NCBI GenBank assembly: GCA_913056515.1
Contig: CAJXMP010000004.1
Coordinates: forward strand, 1 to 43,086
Direction of reading: 5' to 3'
From: an uncultured Lewinella sp.
Lineage (GTDB): Bacteria; Bacteroidota; Bacteroidia; Chitinophagales; Saprospiraceae
DNA length: 43,086 bases
Shown here: piece after piece, positions 35,742 to 43,086 of the stretch
Numbering within the stretch: the stretch's first letter is position 1
Layout of the letters: each line of letters begins with the position of its first letter
Program-made: the position numbers and the translations under genes
The notes under the pieces: model-generated
What the model was told of the DNA's origin: nothing
What the model saw: the letters and a program-made list of their open reading frames with translations, nothing else
Database searches by the model: none

Positions 35742-37130
35742 ATGATTCATAGATCATTGATTTTCAGAGTTCTACTCCTTTTGGTTTTCTTGCCTGGAGC
35801 CCTGGCAATGGCGCAAGAACCCAATATCGCTGAAGGTACCACCCTGTTCAAAAACAACTGTGCTTCTTGCCACAACAGGAACATGAAAGATGACCTAACT
35901 GGTCCAGCTCTTGGTGGTGTTGAAGAAAGATGGGCAGATTACCCGCAAGAAGATCTTTACGCATGGATTAGAAATTCTCAGGCCCTTATTTCAGCAGGTC
36001 ATCCTAGAGCAAACGAGTTATTCAACGATTGGAATAAATCCATCATGAACTCGTTCACGCAGTTGACTGATGATCAAATCACCAACATTTTAGCCTACAT
36101 CGACTTTCAGTACAATTTTGTACCTGAAGATGTGGTAGAAAATGGTGGTGGTACAGGAGCTGCTGCAGCAGATAATTCTAATCTATTCTTGATTATCGTT
36201 ATTGGTTTAATAGGACTTATCCTTGTATTGATGCGAGTAGCTTCTAAGCTTAACATCATGGTTAAGGTAGAGCAAGGTGAAGAACTGGAGCGCGAACGTA
36301 CATTAATAGATATATTGACTTCAAAGTCTATGATTGCTACTGTAGTATTAGTAGTAGTTGTATTTGGAGGTTCAATGATGGCTGATCAAGCGATCAACTT
36401 AGGTCGTCAGCAGGGATATCAACCGGATCAACCGATCAAATTCTCACATGCTACCCACGCTGGTGTAAATCAAATTGATTGTAACTATTGTCACGATGGT
36501 GCTAGAAGATCTAAGCACTCTGTGATTCCTGCCGCTAATACTTGTATGAACTGTCACAAGGCTATTAAGAAAGGTTCAACTTACGGAACTGCAGAATTGA
36601 CTAAAATTTATGCATCTGTAGGATTTGACCCTAAGTCAGGAACATATATCGACGACTACGAAAATATGCAGGTTGACGAGATTGCTGTTTTATTCAAATC
36701 TTGGATTGAGAGTCAGTCTGATGAAGAAACGGCAGAGGACAAAGCTGAACAAGCTGAAGAGGAGTGGGATGCAATCGTAGCTTCACTAACAAATGATAGA
36801 AAAGACGATTTCCGTGGTCCAATTGAATGGATCAGAATTCACAACTTACCAGATCATGTTTACTTCAACCACGCCCAACACGTAGCTGTAGGTGAGGTGG
36901 ATTGTGAGAACTGCCACGGTAAGATTGAGGAGATGGAAGTTGTTGAACAATATTCTCCGCTATCTATGGGATGGTGTATTAATTGTCACCGTAAAACGGA
37001 AGTTCAGTTTGATGGTAATGAATATTACAAGTCTTACGAGAACTATCACAAGCAAATAAGCTCAGGTGACCGTGATAAAGTTACCGTTGAGGAGATTGGT
37101 GGACTTGAATGTCAAAAGTGTCACTATTAA
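35742..37130 (+). CDS. actA: Alternative complex III subunit ActA, multiheme cytochrome c
   Basis: A 462-residue periplasmic/membrane cytochrome with a signal peptide (LLLLVFLPGALAMAQ). An N-terminal monoheme domain carries CASCH (Cys40). Helices at about 147-165 and 197-213 follow. The C-terminal part has five CxxCH: Cys247, 268, 388, 412 and 457 (the last at the very C-terminus). A pentaheme domain is standard for ActA; the N-terminal heme makes six in total. ActA takes part in electron transfer from menaquinol through the complex to cytochrome c or an oxidase. It opens the act operon, with a strong promoter upstream. Confidence 0.9.
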   Translation: MIHRSLIFRVLLLLVFLPGALAMAQEPNIAEGTTLFKNNCASCHNRNMKDDLTGPALGGVEERWADYPQEDLYAWIRNSQALISAGHPRANELFNDWNKSIMNSFTQLTDDQITNILAYIDFQYNFVPEDVVENGGGTGAAAADNSNLFLIIVIGLIGLILVLMRVASKLNIMVKVEQGEELERERTLIDILTSKSMIATVVLVVVVFGGSMMADQAINLGRQQGYQPDQPIKFSHATHAGVNQIDCNYCHDGARRSKHSVIPAANTCMNCHKAIKKGSTYGTAELTKIYASVGFDPKSGTYIDDYENMQVDEIAVLFKSWIESQSDEETAEDKAEQAEEEWDAIVASLTNDRKDDFRGPIEWIRIHNLPDHVYFNHAQHVAVGEVDCENCHGKIEEMEVVEQYSPLSMGWCINCHRKTEVQFDGNEYYKSYENYHKQISSGDRDKVTVEEIGGLECQKCHY

Positions 37131-37192
37131 TCTCAGCTTGATTTAACGAGCGTCAATTAATTATCAAATTGTAAAACTCTACTTCAATAAAA

Positions 37193-40100
37193 ATGAAGAA
37201 TAATAATAAAGAAGTTTGGATTGGTCATAATGATCTAAACAGCCCAGAGTTACAGGAAATGGCTAAGCAAGAATTTGCTAATAATATTCCTGTAGTAGAT
37301 ACAATGGCGGATGAGCAGGTAATGGAGTCCTCAACCAACCGTCGTGATTTCTTGAAGTACTTAGGATTTGGACTAGGTGCAGCAACTGTTGCTGCCTCTT
37401 GTGAGATTCCAGTGAAAAGAGCGATTCCTTATGTAGTTAAGCCAGACGAAATCGTTCCAGGTGTTGCTACATATTATGCGTCATCTTTCGTAAAAGGTGG
37501 AGATTATACCTCTATCCTAGTAAAGACACGTGAGGGTCGTCCAATCAAGATTGAAGGAAATAGCCTTTCTCCAGTAACACATGGAGGTACTACAGCAAGA
37601 GCTCAAGCTGCAGTACTTGATCTTTATAACGTTAATCGCCTGCAGAATCCAACTAAGGATTGGGCAGAGATGGATGCAGAAATTAAAGGTGCATTGGCAT
37701 CTGCTAATAATATCCGCATCATTACTAACACAAATATGAGCCCTACTGCTCAAAAAGCGATGGGCGAATTCCTTGCGGCATATCCAAATGCTCAAGTGGT
37801 TACTTATGATGCTGTTTCAGCTTCAGGTATGCTAGAAGCTAATGAAGCTAGTTTCGGTGTAGCAACTATTCCAAACTACCACTTCGATAAGGCAGATAAT
37901 ATCATCAGCTTTGGAGCAGATTTCCTTGGAACTTGGATTTCTGCAGGAGAGTATGCACATGGATATGCTAAGAACAGAAAGGTAGATCCTAAAGCTGAAA
38001 ATCCTACGATGTCTCACCACACTCAGGTGGAGTCATACATGTCTTTAACAGGTTCAAATGCGGATAACCGTATCATGGTTCGCCCTTCTGAGCAAGGTGC
38101 AGCTATCAAAGCATTCTACAATGCTTTAGTTGGCAACAACATGGGATCTGAGCTGAATGAAAAGGCAAGCAATGCGTTAAAAGCATTAGCAAATAAAGTA
38201 AAAGGTGCAAACGGGAAAACATTAGTTGTTTCTGGATCAAATAATGTAGCTGAGCAAGTAGTAGTTAATGCGATTAACGAATACCTAGGTAGCTACGGAT
38301 CTACGATTACTTTTGATCGTACATCTAATCAACGTCAGGGTCTAGATAAGCCAATGGCTCAATTGGTATCTGATTTGAAAGGAGGAAAGGTTGATGCACT
38401 TATTGTAATGGATGCGAATCCAGCATACGATCTTCCTGAAGCAGCTGATTTTGCTGAGGCTATGGCTAAGGTGAAAACATCTGTATTTATCTCTACCGTA
38501 CCAAACGAAACAGGTGCACTTTGTAAGTATGTTGCTCCAGCACCACACTTCCTAGAAGCTTGGGGTGATGTAGAGCCAAAAGCTGGTATGTACAGTATCA
38601 TCCAGCCAACGATTGCTCCGCTTTTCAATACTAGACAAGCAGAGGAATCATTCCTAGTATGGGCAGACTCTCCTAATTTAAATGCTGATGCGGACCAACC
38701 ATACTACGAGTACTTGAAAGCAAATTGGGAAACAAATATGTTCCCTAAGCAAAATAACTTCCTTTCTTTCCAAACATTTTGGGATAAGACTTTACACGAT
38801 GGAGTATTTACTGCACCAGTTGCTGCGTCAAATGTGCGTAATGCTGCAGATGTAAATGCTTACTTAGCTCAGATTGCTAAGCCAGGTCAAGGAGAGGAAA
38901 TCGTATTATTTGAAACAGTTGCAATGGGTGCAGGTCAATATGCTGAAAACCCATGGCTTCAAGAACTTCCTGATCCTGTAACACGTACCACTTGGGGTAA
39001 TTACTTCGGTATTCCAATCACTTGGGAAGGTGGTAACAGCATGGTTACTTATCAGAACTTAAATCAGGAAGAATATAAAGGTAAAGCGGATGTTGTTGAG
39101 GTTTCTGTAAATGGAAAAGCTCAGGATATCACTTGTATCGCTTCTTTCGGTTTAGCTGCTAATACCTTCTCTGCCGCTCTAGGATTTGGTAGAACGGAAG
39201 TTGGATTTGCTGGGAAAGGAGTAGGTACAAACTCTATGGCTTGGTTGTCTAGAGATAAAGATGGTAATGTTCAGTATTTCAATACACTTGACGCAGAGCC
39301 AAAACCGACTGGTGAGATTGATTATGAATTCCCTTGTGTACAGTACCACCATACATTTGGTATCACAGGACAAGAGGATGGTAAAGAAATCAATGTCGAT
39401 GAAAAGACTTTGATGGCTATCGGTGAAGGTTTCCAAGGTGGTTTGACTGATCGTTCAATCATTTATCAAGCCAACTTAAGTGAGGTTAATGACTTGAAAG
39501 CAAAGATTGCTGAAAAAAGAGACTTTGCTAAGCATTTGAATGAGGCTACGCTTTATCCATACGAAGAATATCAAGAGAAATTCTACAGCCAAGGTCACCA
39601 CTGGGGTATGGCAATCGATCTAAATGCATGTATCGGTTGTGGTGCTTGTCAGGTAGCTTGTGTTGCGGAGAATAATGTACCAGTTGTTGGTAAAACTGAG
39701 GTTTCTCGTCACCACGAGATGACCTGGTTGAGAATCGACCGTTACTTCTTTGGTGATCATGAAAATCCAAATACAGTTTATCAGCCGATGATGTGTCAAC
39801 ACTGTGATAACGCTCCTTGTGAGAATGTTTGTCCAGTAGGTGCTACTAACCACTCATCAGAAGGTTTGAATCAGATGACTTACAACCGTTGTATCGGTAC
39901 ACGTTATTGTGCAAATAACTGTCCATTCAAGGTTCGTCGTTTGAATTGGTACGATTATACAACTGCTGATTTATTCGGTGGAAATGAAGTTTCTGTAAAC
40001 GGAGAAGAAATTCCATTTGGAGCAGATAATCTGACTCGTATGGTACTAAACCCAGATGTAACCGTTCGTTCACGTGGTGTGATTGAGAAGTGTAGCTTCT

Positions 40101-40357
40101 GTGTTCAACGTATCCAAGAGGGTAAATTGACTGCTAAGAAAGAGGGCAGATCGCTAAGAGAAGGTGATATCAAGCCAGCTTGTCAGACTGCATGTGTGAC
40201 TGGTGCGATTACTTTCGGTGATTTCAATAATGAAAATGGTGCCTTAGCTAAGGCATTGGATTCTGAATTGAATTACCTAGTGTTGGAAGAGACGAATGTT
40301 CAATCTTCTGTACACTACTCTGCTAAGATTATTAACAGAGACGAAGCGATTAGCTAA
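37193..40357 (+). CDS. actB: Alternative complex III subunit ActB, iron-sulfur protein
   Basis: A 1054-residue fusion of a molybdopterin-oxidoreductase-like domain (without cofactor) and a C-terminal ferredoxin-like domain. RRDFLKYLGFG (residues 50-60) is Tat-like and is followed by AATVAASC (Cys70), which also fits a lipobox. Fe-S ligands: Cys813, 816, 819, 823; Cys868, 871, 876, 880; Cys900, 906, 910; Cys967, 970, 997 and 1001. These 15 Cys fit three [4Fe-4S] and one [3Fe-4S] clusters, as known for ActB. It passes electrons from quinol through the periplasmic domain to the ActA and ActE hemes. Start ATG 37193 is 62 bases after actA. Confidence 0.93.
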   Translation: MKNNNKEVWIGHNDLNSPELQEMAKQEFANNIPVVDTMADEQVMESSTNRRDFLKYLGFGLGAATVAASCEIPVKRAIPYVVKPDEIVPGVATYYASSFVKGGDYTSILVKTREGRPIKIEGNSLSPVTHGGTTARAQAAVLDLYNVNRLQNPTKDWAEMDAEIKGALASANNIRIITNTNMSPTAQKAMGEFLAAYPNAQVVTYDAVSASGMLEANEASFGVATIPNYHFDKADNIISFGADFLGTWISAGEYAHGYAKNRKVDPKAENPTMSHHTQVESYMSLTGSNADNRIMVRPSEQGAAIKAFYNALVGNNMGSELNEKASNALKALANKVKGANGKTLVVSGSNNVAEQVVVNAINEYLGSYGSTITFDRTSNQRQGLDKPMAQLVSDLKGGKVDALIVMDANPAYDLPEAADFAEAMAKVKTSVFISTVPNETGALCKYVAPAPHFLEAWGDVEPKAGMYSIIQPTIAPLFNTRQAEESFLVWADSPNLNADADQPYYEYLKANWETNMFPKQNNFLSFQTFWDKTLHDGVFTAPVAASNVRNAADVNAYLAQIAKPGQGEEIVLFETVAMGAGQYAENPWLQELPDPVTRTTWGNYFGIPITWEGGNSMVTYQNLNQEEYKGKADVVEVSVNGKAQDITCIASFGLAANTFSAALGFGRTEVGFAGKGVGTNSMAWLSRDKDGNVQYFNTLDAEPKPTGEIDYEFPCVQYHHTFGITGQEDGKEINVDEKTLMAIGEGFQGGLTDRSIIYQANLSEVNDLKAKIAEKRDFAKHLNEATLYPYEEYQEKFYSQGHHWGMAIDLNACIGCGACQVACVAENNVPVVGKTEVSRHHEMTWLRIDRYFFGDHENPNTVYQPMMCQHCDNAPCENVCPVGATNHSSEGLNQMTYNRCIGTRYCANNCPFKVRRLNWYDYTTADLFGGNEVSVNGEEIPFGADNLTRMVLNPDVTVRSRGVIEKCSFCVQRIQEGKLTAKKEGRSLREGDIKPACQTACVTGAITFGDFNNENGALAKALDSELNYLVLEETNVQSSVHYSAKIINRDEAIS

Positions 40358-40400
40358 ATATTGAAACTAATACTATAACCAACTCAAAGATATATTATAT

Positions 40401-41774
40401 ATGAGTTCTGTTGTATCACCAATAAGACAACCCCTAGTAAACGGGGGAAAAACATACCACCAGATTACGGAGGACATTTGTTCTCCTACTGAGCGCATGC
40501 CTAGCACGCAGTGGTTTATTGCTTTCGCTGTTTCAATTGCCTTTCTAGGGGTATTTGCATTCAGTGTATTTTGGACGGTCTACTGGGGTATCGGTTCTTG
40601 GAACTTGAACCGTACAATTGGATGGTCTTGGGATATTACCAACTTCGTTTGGTGGGTAGGTATTGGTCACGCCGGTACCTTGATCTCAGCGATTCTTTTG
40701 CTCTTCCGTCAAAAATGGCGTACTGGGGTAAACCGTGCGGCAGAGGCCATGACGATTTTCGCCGTAATTTGTGCGGGACAATATCCGCTATTACACGTAG
40801 GTCGTATTTGGTTAGTATTCTTCATTTTCCCTTATCCAAATACACGTGGACCGTTATGGGTAAACTTTAACTCTCCACTATTATGGGATGTATTTGCGAT
40901 TTCAACTTACTTGACGGTATCCTTATTATTCTGGTATACTGGTTTGGTACCTGATTTTGCTACATTAAGAGACCGTTCTAAGGGTATTAGAAGAAGAATT
41001 TACAATGGTTTGTCTTTTGGATGGACAGGTTCTGCCAAGCACTGGCAAAGATGGGAGGCACTTTCTCTTATTTTGGCAGGTCTAGCAACACCACTAGTAC
41101 TTTCTGTACACACTATTGTATCCTTTGACTTCGCAACTTCAGTAATACCGGGATGGCACACCACCATTTTCCCTCCTTACTTCGTTGCCGGTGCGATCTT
41201 CTCTGGTTTCGCGATGGTACAAACACTAATGATTATTACTAGAAAGGTATTGAAGTTACAAGATTACATTACGTTGGAGCATATTGAGAGTATGAACAAG
41301 GTAATCTTAGTAACGGGTACAATTGTAGGTGTAGCTTATCTAACAGAGTTATTTAATGCTTGGGATTCTGGATACATCTATGAGCAATTTGCATTCTATA
41401 ATCGTGTGCTTGGACCATTCTACTGGTCGTACATTGGTATGATGACATGTAACGTATTATCTCCTCAGATTTTCTGGTGGAAGAAGATGCGTAGAAATAT
41501 ATTCGTGACATTTATTATGTCCCTATTCGTAAACGTGGGTATGTGGTTTGAGCGATTCGTAATTATCGCAACGACGCTAGCACGTGATTATTTACCATCA
41601 TCTTGGTCTTATTACACGCCTACATGGGTGGAGATCGGTTTGTTTGTGGGTACTTTAGGATTATTCTTTACACTATTCCTTCTATTTACAAGAGTAGCTC
41701 CAGTAGTTGCTATTGCGGAGGTGAAGAGTATTCTGAAGACTTCAGGAGACCAATATTCACATGAGGAGCATTAA
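40401..41774 (+). CDS. actC: Alternative complex III subunit ActC, NrfD-like
   Basis: A 457-residue integral membrane protein with about ten helices, of the NrfD/PsrC family that binds quinol. The N-terminus after ITEDICSPTERMPSTQWFIA starts the membrane part; GIGHAGTLISAILLLFRQKW, HVGRIWLVFFIFPYPN and SVHTIVSFDFATSVIPGWH contain conserved His, Asp and Trp typical of the quinone pocket. It is 43 bases after actB. A role in quinol oxidation, possibly with proton transfer, is known for the complex. Confidence 0.92.
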   Translation: MSSVVSPIRQPLVNGGKTYHQITEDICSPTERMPSTQWFIAFAVSIAFLGVFAFSVFWTVYWGIGSWNLNRTIGWSWDITNFVWWVGIGHAGTLISAILLLFRQKWRTGVNRAAEAMTIFAVICAGQYPLLHVGRIWLVFFIFPYPNTRGPLWVNFNSPLLWDVFAISTYLTVSLLFWYTGLVPDFATLRDRSKGIRRRIYNGLSFGWTGSAKHWQRWEALSLILAGLATPLVLSVHTIVSFDFATSVIPGWHTTIFPPYFVAGAIFSGFAMVQTLMIITRKVLKLQDYITLEHIESMNKVILVTGTIVGVAYLTELFNAWDSGYIYEQFAFYNRVLGPFYWSYIGMMTCNVLSPQIFWWKKMRRNIFVTFIMSLFVNVGMWFERFVIIATTLARDYLPSSWSYYTPTWVEIGLFVGTLGLFFTLFLLFTRVAPVVAIAEVKSILKTSGDQYSHEEH

Positions 41775-41811
41775 GATTAAGCATTAAAGAACGAATAGAA
41801 AATTAAGAATT

Positions 41812-42342
41812 ATGGAAAATCAAAATAAATCGGTTCTTTTCGGATTGTACAATGATGAGGAGGTTTTGATGTCCGCTATTCAGCAGGCTAATGAAAAGCA
41901 CCTAGATATCATGGAGGTGTTTACACCATTCCCAGTGCACGGAGTTGATGAACTACTTGGGTTCAAAGAATCTAGATTACACATCGTTGGTTTCATTTTT
42001 GGAGCGATCGGTTGTTCTTTTGCTTTCTTATTTATGACTTGGGTATTTACTGCTGATTGGCCAATCATCTTTGGTGGTAAGCCATATTTCTCTGCTCCGG
42101 CATTTATTCCAATTACATTCGAGTTGACGGTACTATTTGCATCTATCGCGATGGTAGTTACTTTCTACGCGATCTGTGGTTTATGGCCTGGGAAAGTAAA
42201 TCCTACATTGGATGACAGAATTACAGATGATAAATTTTGTATCGCCTTTGATGCTAATGCTCACTCGGAAGAGGAGTTGAATGCAATTAAGTTATTCTTT
42301 TCTGAAACGAATGCAGAAGAGGTACACACAAAGGATATTTAA
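41812..42342 (+). CDS. actD: Alternative complex III subunit ActD (DUF3341)
   Basis: A 176-residue membrane protein of the DUF3341 family. It has a soluble N-terminal domain (VLFGLYNDEEVLMSAIQQAN, about 1-60) and two helices at about 64-85 and 100-122. The FTPFPVHGVDELLGF block is typical. It is 37 bases after actC and belongs to the act operon. The subunit is structural; its precise role is unclear. Confidence 0.92.
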   Translation: MENQNKSVLFGLYNDEEVLMSAIQQANEKHLDIMEVFTPFPVHGVDELLGFKESRLHIVGFIFGAIGCSFAFLFMTWVFTADWPIIFGGKPYFSAPAFIPITFELTVLFASIAMVVTFYAICGLWPGKVNPTLDDRITDDKFCIAFDANAHSEEELNAIKLFFSETNAEEVHTKDI

Positions 42343-42381
42343 TCAGAGTAAAGCTTTAACAGCCAAAAGAATAGAAATAAG

Positions 42382-43086
42382 ATGAATGCTTTAAAAAATA
42401 TATTACTGGCTTTAGTTCTTGGAATGGTAATTCTATTTACTGTTTCATGTGAAAAGGCAAATGGTAACTACACGGGTACAGAGTTTATGCCTGATATGGG
42501 GCACCCTGTAACTTATGAGGCGAATGTATATGGAGATGTTCGTAGTTATAATAACTGGGATGAGGAGAGTGTTTTCGAAGTAAAAGAACTTTCTGGTCCG
42601 AGAGAACCTATTGCTGGAACTGTACCTAGAGGTTATGCTGGATTCGTTGGGCGTGATATTGAGGAGAGAGAAGAATTGATGCAGGTTATGACTGGTCAGG
42701 CAAACGGTGCAATTGCTATTCCACTGAACGGACACGTAGAATATTACTACATGGATACAGAGGAAGAGCGTGAGAGAGCGATCACAGAGATTATCGATAA
42801 CCCTTTCCCAATCAATGATGCAAGATTGGCTGAGGCAAAGGAACTATACAATATCTTCTGTGGTGTATGTCACGGTGAAAAAGGAGATGGAAATGGATAT
42901 ATCTATGAAACTGGTGTATATCCTGCAGCTCCTGCAAACTTCCTTTCTGAGGAATTTTTAGCAGCATCAAATGGACGTTATTACCACGCTATTATGCATG
43001 GTAAAAATGTGATGGGTGGATATGCAGATAAATTATCCTATGAAGAGCGTTGGAATGTGATTCATTACATCCGTGTACTTCAGGCA
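42382..43086 (+). CDS. actE: Alternative complex III subunit ActE, cytochrome c lipoprotein (partial)
   Basis: The frame opens at ATG 42382 and stays open for 235 codons to the window edge, so the C-terminus is missing. The signal sequence ends in a lipobox (FTVSC, Cys23), so it is likely a lipoprotein on the periplasmic face. A single heme-binding motif CGVCHG lies at about residue 164, followed by GKNVMGGYADKL with the probable axial Met. It matches the monoheme ActE; actF and oxidase genes may follow outside the window. It is 39 bases after actD. Confidence 0.88.
   Translation, partial: MNALKNILLALVLGMVILFTVSCEKANGNYTGTEFMPDMGHPVTYEANVYGDVRSYNNWDEESVFEVKELSGPREPIAGTVPRGYAGFVGRDIEEREELMQVMTGQANGAIAIPLNGHVEYYYMDTEEERERAITEIIDNPFPINDARLAEAKELYNIFCGVCHGEKGDGNGYIYETGVYPAAPANFLSEEFLAASNGRYYHAIMHGKNVMGGYADKLSYEERWNVIHYIRVLQA

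Noticed and set aside
42445-42735. Minus-strand open frame within actE
   Set aside because: It is antisense to a well-supported cytochrome c lipoprotein frame and shows no family features.
1-43086. tRNA, rRNA, insertion sequence or prophage
   Set aside because: No cloverleaf with a TTCGAATCC-type arm, no transposase and no terminal inverted repeats were seen on either strand by eye; a tool search could still find a small RNA.

Overview
The window is a contiguous piece of a Bacteroidota chromosome, probably a free-living aerobe. Five things point there: AT-rich DNA without Shine-Dalgarno sites; promoter-like pairs of the TTTG/TTG...TAnnTTTG type upstream of several genes; Bacteroidota-restricted families (DUF3098, DUF2452, HU-CCDC81/SPOR protein, long LepB, S16 with acidic tail); a TonB-dependent receptor with a carboxypeptidase-like N-terminal domain; and an alternative complex III (act) operon. 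A Saprospiria-like placement is possible but not proven. I see no insertion sequence, prophage, CRISPR array, tRNA or rRNA. Gene density is high and no gene-free stretch exceeds 300 bases.

Layout. 1-5046: 5' part of a secreted L-type lectin (minus), a YfhO-type membrane protein (minus), a family 2 glycosyltransferase (plus) and gpsA (minus). 5165-6169: an exported alpha/beta hydrolase. 6159-8889: a minus-strand block ftsX - DUF3098 - uppP - truB. 8980-11493: minus-strand lepB, DUF1573 and DUF2452 genes. 11601-12593: a membrane-anchored coiled-coil protein. 12884-16864: plus-strand operon of a PolB-like 3'-5' exonuclease, rpe and a TonB-dependent receptor. 17004-19115: rpsP with a repeat-rich tail, then an unrecognised 463-residue gene preceded by a strong hairpin. 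19148-20900: cdsA and a CPBP protease (minus). 20989-23019: pdxJ and hemL, convergent. 23111-24424: an LVIVD-repeat lipoprotein. 24616-26493: a HU/SPOR protein, then the YceD-family gene and rpmF. 26609-30056: ridA-like, trpS, a fumarylacetoacetase-family gene and metK. 30259-30714: a small protein that resembles a JAMM/MPN domain without its metal ligands. 30716-33915: a UbiD decarboxylase and an RsmF-type methyltransferase (minus). 34009-35540: an exported START-domain protein and thyA. 35742-43086: actA, actB, actC, actD and the start of actE, cut by the window edge.

Functionally the window is mostly core metabolism and envelope work: lipid carrier recycling and phospholipid synthesis (uppP, gpsA, cdsA), protein export (lepB), division (ftsX), cofactors (pdxJ, hemL, metK, possibly a menaquinone-type decarboxylase) and respiration (act operon, quinol to cytochrome c/oxidase). 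I found no obvious new defence or biosynthetic system. The least explained items are the apparent JAMM pseudoenzyme, the 463-residue protein with its leader hairpin, the coiled-coil periplasmic protein, the ridA gene with a possible signal peptide, and the extra heme domain on ActA.
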